64,000 nucleotides of DNA from Tachypleus tridentatus (GCF_004210375.1 NC_134832.1:155989592-156053591), one strand, 5' to 3'. Numbered from the stretch's first letter, positions 25,952-36,310 are shown. Program-made: numbers and translations. The notes: a model not told the origin generated them from the letters alone.

Positions 25952-26225
25952 CCCGGCATGGCCAGGTGGTTAAGGCACTCGACTCGTAATACGAGGGTTG
26001 AGGGTTCTAATCCCAGTCACACGAAACATGCTTGTCCTTTGAGCGGTGGGGGCATTATAATGTGACGGTCAATTTCACTGTTTGTTGGTAAAAGAGTAGC
26101 CCAAGAGTTGGCGGTGGGTGGTGATGACTAACTGCCTTCCTCCCAGTCTTACATTACTAATTTAGAGATGACTAGTGCAGATAGCTCTCGTGTAGCTTTG
26201 CGCGAAATTGAAAACAAACCAGACT
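25952..26225 (+). mobile_element. tRNA-derived SINE, family A
   Basis: Complete copy: CCCGGCATGGCCAGGTGG head with a CTCGTAA anticodon-like loop, body with AAGAGTAGCCCAAGAGTTGG and GTGGTGATGACTAACTGCC, tail GAAAACAAACC. Flanking TTTAAAGAA on both sides looks like the target duplication. Confidence 0.9.
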
Positions 26226-26511
26226 TTTAAAGAAAATAAAACCAAATATCATAAAGACTTGAAATAAATATAATAAATAATAATAATAATTAAATCATTT
26301 CGAAATAAAACACACACACCCAACAATATATATGTATACCAATAATGTCTGAGTTTCGCTTCTTGTCTTCTGAATAAGAAAATAGAGATCTTTAAGACAT
26401 AATACTCTGTAATCAGATTTTAAAAGCCACAAGTATATTATTTATAAAGAATAAGTAGCTCTACACTTACTGATTACTTTACGTTTAATCTTACATACTG
26501 TGAGTAAGGTT

Positions 26512-26634
26512 ACATCTTGTTAAGGTGCGAACACCTCTTGAGTTCCAGCTAAATCATGGTTATAACAGTTATCATCTTGTTAAGGTGCGAACACCTCTTG
26601 AGTTCCAGCTGAATCATGGTTATAACAGTTATCA
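26512..26634. repeat. 62-bp tandem duplication (2 units)
   Basis: ATCTTGTTAAGGTGCGAACA and CTCTTGAGTTCCAGCT occur twice in tandem, almost identical, so the duplication is recent. Confidence 0.9.
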
Positions 26635-27117
26635 TACGACATCAGTGTCAGGTCTATTATACTTTTAACAATGTGTTCTTTATTTAGTCAGGGATTTTTA
26701 CAAACTGAGCAGTTTATAATAATAGTTTTTCAACGATACAATGTTAGCCATATCGCTGATATCCAGAACCACTAGGCCGTCTTGGACACAACATGTGTAT
26801 CGTCGGCTGTAATTATACACTCTTCTGTTTCTTAAATATATGCAAGGGATTAGATAAAGATCGCTGTGTTAAAAATATACTAGGCCTACTGTTACTGTCA
26901 TATATTGTTTAACATAACACATCTCCGTATGGTCTCAGAATTCAGTTTGCTTACTTTGTTTAATGTTAAATGACAGATCCAACAATTATTTGTGAGATAC
27001 CAAGTATTCTGAATATTTATTTGAAATATTAATACTCCGTTACAGAGTATTAACTGATATTCTAGGAAAACATTTATAGGTTTTAAGGATAACGTTTTAT
27101 CTACAGTTCAATGTTCG

Positions 27118-27240
27118 TTTATTTGTTGTTATAAGTACAAAGCTACACAGTAGTGTAACTATGCTCTAGCCTACTCGAGAATCGAAGCACGGTTTCTAGC
27201 GTTGTAACTTCCACAGACCTGCCACTGTGCCTCTGGAAGG
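27118..27240 (-). mobile_element. SINE family B (reverse)
   Basis: TTTGTTGTTATAAGTACAAAG at the tail side and TTCCACAGACCTGCCACTGT at the head side match reverse family-B copies. Confidence 0.6.
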
Positions 27241-27640
27241 CATAGTGTAATAGGATAATATTAATGTCATACGTGTCAGACTTTTATTGTGATAATTTAA
27301 AGAAGATAATAATAAAATATTACCAAATATAACAGCAATGTATTAAATACATTTTAAACCTCCCTAGTCTTTATTGTCCGAAATAAGTATGTTGCAGTGG
27401 TTTTATATATATGTACGTATAACATTCTTTGTTGTATTGAAATATAAATGTCTCGCTAATCTTTCAATACTTTTTTGGTATTGAAAGTTAGGCATGTCTT
27501 TGCTGTAGGAACGAGTACTCACACTTCAGACCAGTTTTAAGTTTATATGGAATGGTTATTTCCTTAAGAATGACTTGAACGACGGAAATATTTTGTTTTC
27601 CTCACAAAAGTATATTTGATTTTCTTTGCTTTTCCACATA

Positions 27641-28478
27641 ATTACCTATGGATATATTATTTATATTATTTAATGTATTACCTATGGATATATTATTTAT
27701 ATTATTTAATGTATTACCTATGGATATATTATTTATATTATTTAATGTATTACCTATGGATATATTATTTATATTATTTAATGTATTACCTATGGATATA
27801 TTATTTATATTATTTAATGTATTACCTATGGATATATTATTTAATGTATTACCTATGGATATATTATTTATATTATTTAATGTATTACCTATGGATATAT
27901 TATTTATATTATTTAATGTATTACCTATGGATATATTATTTATATTATTTAATGTATTACCTATGGATATATTATTTATATTATTTAATGTATTACCTAT
28001 GGATATATTATTTATATTATTTAATGTATTACCTATGGATATATTATTTATATTATTTAATGTATTACCTATGGATATATTATTTATATTATTTAATGTA
28101 TTACCTGTGGATATATTATTTATATTATTTAATGTATTACCTATGGATATATTATTTATATTATTAAATGTATTACCTGTCGATATATTATTTAATGTAT
28201 TACCTATGGATATATTATTTATATTATTTAATGTATTACCTATGGATATATTATTTATATTATTAAATGTATTACCTGTCGATATATTATTTAATGTATT
28301 ACCTATGGATATATTATTTATATTATTTAATGCATTACCTATGGATATATTATTTAATGTATTAACTATGGATATATTATTTATATTATTTAATGTATTA
28401 CCTATGGATATATTATTTATATTATTTAATGTATTACCTATGGATATATTATTTAATGTATTACCTATGGATATATTG
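27641..28478. repeat. 36/27-bp minisatellite ending at a splice acceptor
   Basis: About 24 units. The full unit is 36 bp (CTATGGATATATTATTTATA, then TTATTTAATGTATTAC). A 27-bp form lacks one 9-bp ATTTATATT block and recurs toward the right end. Both lengths are multiples of 3, giving open frames of 183 and 302 codons that I regard as spurious. The last unit ends three bases before the exon at 28482. Confidence 0.95.
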
Positions 28479-28481
28479 CAG

Positions 28482-28590
28482 GATGTGTGTTATGAAGGAC
28501 AAATACCTTCTTCATTATATATACCCTCAACACTTTATGGATTCTCCCGAGTTTGAGTCCAGCAAAGCTGGCAAAGACGACAAGTTTAAG
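28482..28590 (+). CDS. Popeye-domain protein, exon with the DSPE motif
   Basis: The acceptor is GGATATATTGCAG and the donor is AAG|GTAAGA. The first base completes the codon split by the previous exon, then 36 codons follow. The product MCVMKDKYLLHYIYPQHFM leads into DSPEFESSKAGKDDKFK. DSPE is the near-invariant Popeye motif that, with the FQVT-like motif starting at the next border, forms the cAMP phosphate-binding pocket. The intron upstream is minisatellite almost to the junction, so the polypyrimidine tract is poor. Phase and homology nevertheless support the exon. Confidence 0.93.
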
Positions 28591-28748
28591 GTAAGAAACA
28601 TCGGCTATAAATCATAATTTATTTGTGAATAAACGAATAGTACACGTAGTAAATCGCTAGTAACGTTCCTGTCTATACATCTCTTTGTCTTCATACTTGT
28701 ACATATTTGAAATCGTCTATAAATTTTAACTTATAACACAAACTTCAC

Positions 28749-28868
28749 GGTTCCCCGATGAGACAGCAGTAAGTTTAAGGATTTACAACGTTAAAATCTG
28801 GGTTCAATTCTCTGCAGTGAACAAAGCAGATAACCCAGCGTGGCTCTGTACGAAAATACAACATGCAT
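28749..28868 (+). mobile_element. SINE family B
   Basis: Head GGTTCCCCGATGAGACAGCA, B-box-like GGGTTCAATTCTC, body AACAAAGCAGATAACCC and an A-rich end. Confidence 0.65.
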
Positions 28869-29494
28869 CAGTTCTGGTTAATTTATAGTTTGTAAACTCA
28901 ATCAGATAGAAACAATGTGATTTGAGCTGAGATAACAGAGGCCTGCGAATTTAAACTTTTTAGAAGTTCTTTTGGTTTTATTAACGGACTTTCTATAATT
29001 CACCTGCATAGATCTCGAAAATAAGATTATTTTCTTTCTATCATGTTAGGATTTTTAACATTTCGTGAAGGAACTCTTACATAAATCAAATTACTATTTG
29101 GTTTGTTACAATGCACATTTATTATTATGTTTGTTAACAGAAATACAAAAGCACTGAAGGAACATTGATATTAAACGAGTAGGTATCATCATTCCTCCTG
29201 AGTTTTGTGTGAAGTCAACGTCTTTTAGTCTCAATACTACGTGTTGCGGTCATTCTTTTATGTATTACGACGTTTTGTGAAAAATACGTAGACGGTTTAG
29301 AAAAGTGGATGTAATTTTGGGATTCGGCGTGGAGGAACTACCGTAAAACATGTTAAAACGTCAAAAGAATAAAACCATTGCAGGCCTGTATTACAGACGA
29401 AACTAACCTTAAATGTTAAAGACTAGTTGTATGTGATTTTCTTCGTAACAAAATAAATTATAATACAAATAATTTCAGTTAGTCAGAGGATAGT

Positions 29495-29728
29495 GACTGT
29501 TAACCTAACATATGGTAAATACTCCTACACCCACGTGTAATCTTGGTGTGGTTGACTGTTAACCTAACATATGGTAAATACTCCTACACCCACGTGTAAT
29601 CTTGGTGTGGTTGACTGTTAACCTAACATATGTTAAACACTCCTACACCCACGTGTAATCTTGGTGTGGTTGACTGTTAACCTAACATATGTTAAACACT
29701 CCTACACCCACGTGTAATCTTGGTCTGT
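29495..29728. repeat. 59-bp minisatellite, 4 units, running into a splice acceptor
   Basis: GACTGTTAACCTAACATATG starts recur at 29495, 29554, 29613 and 29672, exactly 59 bp apart. Each unit also holds CCTACACCCACGTGTAATCT. The last unit changes at TTGGT|CTGTTTCTCACAG, the acceptor of the next exon. Confidence 0.95.
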
Positions 29729-29737
29729 TTCTCACAG

Positions 29738-29890
29738 GTTTCTGTTGTTGCGGTAGATCCAACTCGGTACATTGTGTGGCGCAGACAGGACTTAGACCTG
29801 TTGTTTGTCAAGGAGACTCACTTGAGCACTGTTTTCTCATTACTTCTTGCTAGAGATATAGCATACAAGTTGTACGCAATGAACGAAAGG
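29738..29890 (+). CDS. Popeye-domain protein, exon (C-terminal half of domain)
   Basis: The acceptor is CTGTTTCTCACAG and the donor is AGG|GTAAGA. It is 51 codons, phase 0 at both ends. It begins VSVVAVDPTRYIVWRRQDLD; joined to the preceding FK this gives FKVSVVA, equivalent to the FQVT(I)xA motif of the cAMP-binding pocket, with K and S in place of Q and T. LLFVKETHLSTVFSLLLARD and then KLYAMNER match the domain's terminal helices (the RDI..KLY.LN motif), which are conserved across POPDC proteins. Confidence 0.93.
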
Positions 29891-30569
29891 GTAAGACTTG
29901 AAATTCAGTCTAAATGTCCCATAACTGTAGACTGTTTATTAACATCTGTGTTCTGATATTAGCTAGGGAATATAGACGCCAACATTTCTATTATGATGTT
30001 TCAAATATAAAAGTAATATGCGTTAAATGAAGTTAGACGAGATAAAATACATCCAAAACTGATAACCTATGGAAAGTCTTTCATATTAAACCTAGGTTGA
30101 AATTAGGTACAAATATATTCGTGAATTTGAAATTAATTCTGTATGTCTAACGTTTAAAACCTTGAACTTCCACTAAACAGCACGAGAAAGAATCTAGAAC
30201 ATTCAGAATTAAAATAAAATTTAAAGTTACCGTGAAAATCAGAACCACAATAAAAATATTTATATTTTATTAGGTGAATAAATACAAGATAAAATATCCA
30301 TGAGACGACACGAAACTTATCCAAATATCTGAGACTGTCTTTTTTAAAAATTCTGCTTTCTGTAATTTTGTGGCTATAGTTTGATATAAATCGATACGGG
30401 TGATTATATAAATTTTCGTATGAAACACAGTACGTGACTGGTAAATGTAATATTACGTGATCAATAACGTATACATACTAGATTTTTTCATGATGTTCAT
30501 GAAGTTAAAGAAATCAATTTAACACAAAAATACAATACGTGTCACCAGAGTGCTTTCGTTTTTCTTCAG

Positions 30570-30656
30570 GTCAAACTTGGAGTGGTGGTGAAGGGAAACT
30601 GTCCACCTGTCGAAAGCGCTCGGATTACATTGTACTGTGTTTTTGTGATAAATTGA
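30570..30656 (+). CDS. Possible alternative terminal exon of the Popeye gene
   Basis: A strong acceptor (TTTCGTTTTTCTTCAG) opens a phase 0 frame of 28 codons starting VKLGVVVKGNCPPVESARIT and ending at TGA. Phase 0 is what the exon at 29738-29890 needs, and AATAAA follows at 30824. The residues do not resemble known POPDC tails, whereas the exon at 39152 does. If real, this would make a short isoform cut just after the Popeye domain. It could also be chance. Confidence 0.3.
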   Translation, partial: VKLGVVVKGNCPPVESARITLYCVFVIN

Positions 30657-30823
30657 TTAATATTTATCAAATATACTTTATTAATGTATTTACTTCAGCT
30701 TCCCTTGAGATTATGGAAGCTGTTTTGAAAGTCCATTTAACATGAGTGATAAAACGATTGTACATTTATTGTTGTTGTAATGTTTTCTGTTGTTGAGTGG
30801 GTTCTTTTGGCTCATTTTACAAA

Positions 30824-30829
30824 AATAAA
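30824..30829 (+). promoter_or_regulatory. Possible polyadenylation signal AATAAA
   Basis: AATAAA 168 bp after the stop of the candidate alternative terminal exon. Meaningful only if that exon is used. Confidence 0.25.
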
Positions 30830-30929
30830 GCTGAGTCCAGTTCACACATAACGACATAGAAGTAATATATTTCTTCAATAACATTTGCTACAGGGTATAT
30901 TTATTTCGACACAAGTTGTACTTCAATTG

Positions 30930-31010
30930 GTGTTTCATTCATACATGTAGTTCGTGTACTTCACTTAATGGTTTATCATAAATGAAGCTTATGTACCTCA
31001 TTATATATGA
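30930..31010. repeat. Left part of a tandem repeat split by the Penelope element
   Basis: CATGTAGTTCGTGTACTTCA, then TTTATCATAAATGAAGCTTATG, match units on the other side of the element at 33600-33690. Confidence 0.65.
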
Positions 31011-31031
31011 CCATTTATATATTATGTATTA

Positions 31032-31310
31032 ATGACCAGTTTCGATGTAATATCTCTATTTACAGAAGTCCCAACCACTGAAGCCTGCAAGATAGCCTTA
31101 GAACTCTATATCCGAGACCCTATCCTATCAATAGACATTCACAGTAACCAATTAACAACCCTCATAGAAATCGCCATGATGAAGACAAACTTCATGTTTA
31201 ACAACCACAACTATATACAAACAAATGGCCTAAGCATGGGCAATCCAGTATCGCCAGTTCTAGCCAATATTTTTATGACACAAGTTGATGACACAAGTTG
31301 AAACACAAGC
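31032..31310 (+). pseudogene. Penelope reverse transcriptase fragment
   Basis: The product starts TSFDVISLFTEVPTTEACKI, the RT motif A of Penelope elements (SFDV.SLFT.VP). It continues with MMKTNFMFNNHNYIQTNGLS and MGNPVSPVLANIFM (motif B, G..MG.P.SP..A..F). The frame fails shortly before the inserted mariner. Upstream finger-domain sequence is absent. Confidence 0.88.
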
Positions 31311-31438
31311 AATTAAACACACTGAAAAGCCGAAGCATTACATCCACCACATACGGATTTACCGGTACAGATACGGTAACAATGTGGAGCGATTTCCGCA
31401 GATTATTTAAATATCCCTGAAGTCCAGACTGCCGCGTA

Positions 31439-32370
31439 CGAGGCTCTGTTCGATTTCAAAAATGGCGCTCCACTGTGCGAGGTCTGCGGACAGACGTCAG
31501 AAAACAAAATGTACTTTATTTAGAAGTTACAGGTCTGGGACCCCTTCAAAGTACTCTCCTCCCCAACGCACACACTTATGCCAACGGTGTTTCCACTTGT
31601 TGAAACAGTCCTGGTACGCTTCTTTTGTAATGTCCTCCAGCTCCTTCGTCGCATTTGCTTTAATCTCGGGAATCGTCTCAAATCTTCTTCCTTTCAAGGG
31701 TCTTTTGAGTTTGGGGAACAAGGAAAAATCGCAAGGAGCAAGGTCAGGTGAGTAGCGGGGTGGGGAAGAACAGTGCTCGAGTGTTTGGCCAAAAACTCAC
31801 GAGTTCTGAGGGCTGAATTTCGCAGCAACGCGGTGCATCTTCAATTTTTCGGTCAAAATCTCGTAACAAGATCCAACTGATATCCCACACTCTTCATCAA
31901 GCTCCCTGAGTGTCAGACGTCGATTTGCCCGCACCAGGGTGTTGATTTTGTCGACGTGTGGGTCGTCGGATGACGTGGAAGGACGTCCAGGACGCTCATC
32001 ATCTTCAATGGACTGTCGACCGTCCTTAAAACGTTCATGCCACTTGAAACATGCCGTACGATTCATAGCAACATCACCGTAAGCCGTGTTAAGCATAGCA
32101 AAAGTTTCAGTCGCAGATGTTCCAAGTTTAACACAAAATTTCACAGCAAGTCGTTGCTCCTTCTGGTCATTCATTCTGAAATCCGCCAAACGAAAAAATC
32201 GCACTTCACTTAAAACCACGTAGCTAATACACAAATAAAGATATCTGCAATCGGGAAATGGCGTCGTAATCAGCTGATCTGTGCGAACCTAGCGACATCA
32301 AGCTGATTCTCCTGGAACCAACTGGAGCCGCGCAATTCAAACAGTCCGCGTATTTTTTGAACAGCCCTCG
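31439..32370 (-). mobile_element. mariner element with internal deletion, nested in the Penelope RT
   Basis: Ends CGAGGCTCTGTTC and, reversed, CGAGGGCTGTTC lie next to TA at both sides. The minus strand carries a transposase start (MNDQKEQRLAVKFCVKLGTS, 32174 downward) with the mariner helix-turn-helix domain, a WHERFKDGRQSIEDDERPGRP linker and VAAKFSPQ. It then jumps to REFLAKHSSTVLPHP (third catalytic segment) and, after a frameshift, FPKLKRPLKGRRFETIPEIK with the usual C-terminus. The first two catalytic aspartate regions are deleted, so it is non-autonomous. Confidence 0.88.
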
Positions 32371-33237
32371 TATGTAGATTACACGATTGCGGGATTCAGA
32401 TCTACAGAACACACAATTTTTTCAATCACATTAACTCTATACATTCCAACATTAACTTCACATGTGAACAGGAAGGAAGCAATCAAATATCATTTCTTAA
32501 CCTCAAAATTACAAGAACCGACACACAATTCAAAACAAAAATCCACTGAAAAACACCAAACTGGACTATACATTCCTTGGGACTCAGCACATGAAACAAA
32601 ACAAAAACTCAACATACTAAGAAACCAAATGAACACAGCTATAAAACTATGCTCACCTGATAAAATTAACGATAAATTTGACAAAATGAAACAATATTTC
32701 ATCAACATCAATAAGTTTCCTCCACAAACCGTAGAAAACATTATACGTACACACATAGACAGAAAGCAAAATCAATCAACAAAAGTAAATATATCTCACG
32801 AATAAAAAAATCACGAAACCATATACTGCTGTATACCATATATTCCTGACATCAGCAGAAAAATAACCAACATTTGGCAAAAACTAGTAACAAAATATGA
32901 CATTCCAGTTAATACCAAATTTATTCAAAAACCAGGCACAAAACTGAGGTCTATACTATGTAAAAACTACACTGACAAACACCACACCAACATTATTTAT
33001 AAAATACAATGTGATAACTGCCACAACTTCTATATTGGAGAAACAAGTAGAAAAATGAAAACCAGATTCAAAGAACACAAAAAGTCACCTTCACACGTTT
33101 TCGAACACTACAAGTCAAATAAACACAACATAACCATAGAAAACACCCAAATAATAAATAAACAAACAAACATAAACAAACGCAAAATTAAAGAAGCCTT
33201 ACTTATACAACAACTTAAGCCCAAAATAAACCAATAG
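32371..33237 (+). pseudogene. Penelope RT C-terminal part, linker and GIY-YIG endonuclease
   Basis: The first codons read YVDYTIAGF, the RT catalytic YVDD box with the second Asp changed to Tyr. RKEAIKYHFLTSKLQ and the thumb/linker follow. A stop (TAA at 32803) and a frame change precede YIPDISRKITNIWQKL, then the endonuclease: CDNCHNFYIGETSRKMKTRF with FKEHKK, HVFEHYKSNKHNI and a terminal KIKEALLIQQLKPKINQ. The YIG, Arg and His/Glu/Asn positions typical of this nuclease are visible. Confidence 0.85.
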
Positions 33238-33370
33238 AAAGGAACACCTTTATATCTATATTAATAAATATGTCCAACATCTAAGCACGCCCTCTACATT
33301 CCTACACTCAATTACACAACCGCCTTCAAACATGTGGTCAGCTATCGGTCAGTTACCTCTTTTTTTCTTT

Positions 33371-33412
33371 GTGAACCTGATGATGGCCGAAGAAGGTCGA
33401 AACGTTGTTCGA
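33371..33412 (+). ncRNA. Hammerhead ribozyme-like motif in the Penelope terminus
   Basis: CTGATGA (33377-33383), then a helix II of GGCC (33385-33388) with GGTC (33395-33398), then GAAA (33399-33402). A minimal helix III of AC/GT has no real loop (33402-33405). A predicted cleavage site follows T33406, and helix I pairs GAAC (33373-33376) with GTTC (33407-33410). One unpaired T (33384) sits at the base of helix II. Hammerheads with almost no helix III are known from Penelope-like elements and are thought to act best as dimers. Confidence 0.65.
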
Positions 33413-33494
33413 TCCTCTACTAGTGCTTTCTCTACTAATACCAGCCGTTTTTAAATATATAATTTTCTTTACAAGTTGGTTTTCTCGTCTTCAC

Positions 33495-33690
33495 GGATTA
33501 TGTACTTCATGTTTTATTCATGTATATGTAGTTCATATACTTTACTTCATGTTTTATTCATGCATGTAGTTCATATACTTTACTTCATGTTTTATTCATG
33601 TAAGTAGTTCGTGCACTTCTCTTTATGTTTTATTTATGCGTGTGGTTCGTGTACTTCACTTGATTTATCACAGATGAAGCTCATGTACTT
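33495..33690. repeat. about 45-bp tandem repeat, 4 units (right part of the split array)
   Basis: TACTTCATGTTTTATTCATG and TAGTTCATATACTT recur. The last units match the repeat left of the Penelope element. Confidence 0.85.
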
Positions 33691-33720
33691 CATTTCAGTA
33701 GTGGATAACACATAAAACTA

Positions 33721-33970
33721 TAGTTCTGTGTTCAGTAAGTTGGCCCTGGAATAATGCACATACCAATTTCATTTCAGAGTTGTTTGAGGTATCTCGAAGT
33801 TGAATGAGTACGTCATAAAAGCAACCCGTGTACACGTGATTTGCGTCGCTTTTCCAGAAAACGTTCTGGATTACGTTGATACAGCGGAAGTCACGCGGCC
33901 GTTATTTTCAACCGACTTTGTGACGCGGACCATTTTATTATAAGATCACGTGCGGCTGTGGTACAACTTC
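33721..33970. repeat. Dispersed about 250-bp repeat, copy 1
   Basis: Shares AACCCGTGTACACGTGATTT and TTGCGTCGCTTTTCCAG, plus flanks, with 41486-41733. I see no coding sequence, tRNA head or terminal repeat, so it is an unclassified interspersed repeat. Confidence 0.75.
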
Positions 33971-34330
33971 CATGATGACGAGAAACCCACTTAAAGTAAA
34001 AATATATCTCAGGAGGGCAGTTTGTTTGTTTGTTTGTTTGTTTGGAAATTTCGCACAAAGCTACTCGAGGGCTATCTGTGCTAGCCGTCCCTAATTTAGC
34101 AGTGTAAGACTAGAGGGAAGGCAGCTAGTCATCACCACCCACCGCCAACTCTTGGGCTACTCTTTACCAACGAATAGTGGGATTGACCGTCACATTATAC
34201 ACCCCCACGGCTGGGAGGGCGAGCATGTTTAGCGCGACGCGGGCGCAGGAGGGCAGATATAGATATTAACACTTTTGTTAATGAAACGTAGAATAACGTT
34301 TCGATCTTCTTAGGTTTATGCCGTTTCACA
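33971..34330 (-). mobile_element. Penelope terminal region fragment (reverse), split by a SINE
   Basis: GATGACGAGAAACCCACTT at the left, and TAACGTTTCGATCTTCT at the right, are the reverse of the Penelope terminus seen at 33380-33490 and at the window's right edge. A family-A SINE interrupts it. Confidence 0.7.
34021..34245 (-). mobile_element. tRNA-derived SINE, family A (reverse, 5'-truncated)
   Basis: Begins with (TTTG)n, then GGAAATTTCGCACAAAGC and CTAGCCGTCCCTAATTTAGC, and stops before the tRNA-like head. A perfect 11-bp target duplication CAGGAGGGCAG flanks it (34010-34020 and 34246-34256). Confidence 0.95.
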
Positions 34331-34407
34331 GACGATAGAGAATCGATAAAGGCTCAGTAAGTTATTGTCCAGGTTTCGGACTGTTTTTATTTCAAACCAC
34401 ATATTCG

Positions 34408-34592
34408 CCCTTTCAGTCATGGGGGCGTTATAATGTGACGTTTAATTCCACTATTTGTTGGTAAAAGAGTAACCCAAGAGTTGGTGATGGGTGGTGATGG
34501 CTAGCTGCCTTCCATCTAGTCTTATACACTGCTAAATTAGGGACGGCCAGCGCAATAGCCCTCGTGTAGATTTGAGCGAAATTAACAAAAAC
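34408..34592 (+). mobile_element. tRNA-derived SINE, family A (5'-truncated)
   Basis: Body from CGCCCTTTCAGTCATGGG through GAGTAACCCAAGAGTTGG to GAAATTAACAAAAAC. The tRNA head is missing. Confidence 0.85.
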
Positions 34593-35158
34593 TATACACA
34601 ATGTTCTTAACTGTTTACTCAAAAATATATTTTCTTAAAAGAAAAAAGTCTTAAGAAATGCCTTTTTTTTTCAGAGTACGAAATATATAGATTTGAGAAA
34701 TGAAGATTTTGATTTACTATACGCTACTTTTATACATCCAAGTGTGTTTTATCCAAAAGTTCCAAAATTGGCGAATTGTCCACTGTTCACGACGTGGAAT
34801 TCAATCCTGGATGTTAACGTTTAAACTTCGTAAATTAGCCACTGACCTACATACAACTAATAAAAGCATGTCGGAACTCGAGTTAAGGGCAGTCCCCATT
34901 GTAGTTAGACTGACTATGTTTTATCAGTAAGAAGCAATAATAAAATTATTTTTTTATATTTAATGCTAACTTCTGTCAGATATGTTTATCTCAAGATATA
35001 AACAATGAATAAGAACTACTGGTATAAGAGTTTTTACCTAAGGTTTTAAAGTGTAAGTTAAATACTAAAAATAATGAAGGTATGTACATTTTGATAAATA
35101 TTTTAATATATAAATAACGTAACAAAATAGACTTACAGTCTATATGTTAGAATCAAGG

Positions 35159-35960
35159 CCCTTTCAGACTCTATATTAGATTGGAATTTACGTAGCGTAA
35201 CCAAATCAAATTAAATCCCTTTCAGACTCTATATTAGTTTGGAACTTCTGTAGCGTAACCAGATCAAATTAAATCCCTTTCAGACTCTTTATTAGTTTGG
35301 AACTTATGTAGCGTAACCAAATCAAATTAAATCCCTTTCAGACTCTATATTAGTTTGGAACTTATGTAGCGTAACCAAATCAAATTAAATCCCTTTCAGA
35401 CTCTATATTAGTTTGGAATTTATGTAGCGTAACCAGATCAAATTAAATCCCTTTCAGACTCTATATTAGTTTGGAACTTATGTAGCGTAATTAGATTAAA
35501 TTAAATCCCTTTCAGACTCTATATTAGTTTGGAACTTATGTGGCGTAACCAGATCAAATTAAATCCCTTTCAGACTCTATATTAGTTTGGAACTTATGTA
35601 GCGTATCCAGATGAAATTAACTCCCTTGCAGACTCTATGATATAATTTAGGCCCATGTAGACTGTATAATAGAATCTAGACCCTTGCAGATGCTGTGTTA
35701 TCCTGACATTTACGTAACGTAATCAGATAGATTTAATTCCCTTGCAGGTTTTATAATAGTTTCTAGGCTTTTGTATAGTTTATGTTAGAAGCTAGGTCCT
35801 TCATACTATTATAATAGAATGAAGGTTTGTACAGACTGTGTAACAGAACATTGGCGTTAGCAAATACATTCTTTGGTCCTTGTACATTCTATAATATAAT
35901 CAAGGCTTTTGCAGAATTTATAATAAAATCTAGACACTAGTTGACTCTTTAATAGAGTCT
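35159..35960. repeat. 58-bp tandem repeat, 8 units, decaying to the right
   Basis: CCCTTTCAGACTCTATATTA, then GTTTGGAACTTATGTAGCGT, repeats every 58 bp to about 35640. Degraded relatives (TAATAGAATC, CCTTGCAGA) continue to about 35960. Confidence 0.92.
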
Positions 35961-36099
35961 AATTTGCAGTAAATATTCATTGAGTTATGTTTTTGTTTTT
36001 GTGTGAAATTTATGTTTTGTTGGTTTTGTTCTTTGTACACAGTGATATTGTGTGCAACTGATGCATGGTTCATTTTATGCACTAATAAAATATCTACTT

Positions 36100-36211
36100 A
36101 TGTTTTGAATTTGAAAAAATCATATTTTATTTTTCCAATTACGAAAGGTTCAGTGAATGCAAGTACGAAACTTCCGGAGTTCAATACCTCCAACAAGGTT
36201 AAGAAACACTG
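36100..36211 (-). mobile_element. hAT (Charlie-like) terminal fragment
   Basis: On the minus strand from 36211: CAGTGTTTCTTAACCTTGTT, then GGAAGTTTCGTACTTGCATT, which resembles hAT/Charlie ends. No partner end or transposase was found. Confidence 0.55.
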
Positions 36212-36253
36212 GTTTAGATACAGCTATACTCAGTATAAATCTCTGTTGTTAAC

Positions 36254-36310
36254 CACATAGCTACACAGCGGGCTGTCTGTGCTGTGCCCTTACTGCTGAG
36301 CCTAGAGAAG
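36254..36310 (-). mobile_element. SINE family B fragment (reverse)
   Basis: CATAGCTACACAGCGGGCTG, then TCTGTGCTGTGCCC, match the body of family-B SINEs. Confidence 0.5.

Larger units (their letters stand above)
31022..33494 (+). mobile_element. Penelope-like retroelement, 5'-truncated, with GIY-YIG endonuclease
   Basis: On the + strand, an RT fragment is followed, after an inserted mariner, by the rest of the RT, a linker, a GIY-YIG endonuclease and a 3' terminal region. The terminal region carries a hammerhead-like motif and ACCAGCCG near its end. RT plus a C-terminal GIY-YIG domain defines canonical Penelope-like elements. The 5' part of the RT is missing, and the coding parts have stops. 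Confidence 0.88.

Noticed and set aside
27616-28617. Open frames of 183 and 302 codons (repeats of MDILFILFNVLP and similar)
   Set aside because: These come from 36/27-bp units that preserve frame. Only the last 109 bp, after the acceptor at 28481, is a real exon.
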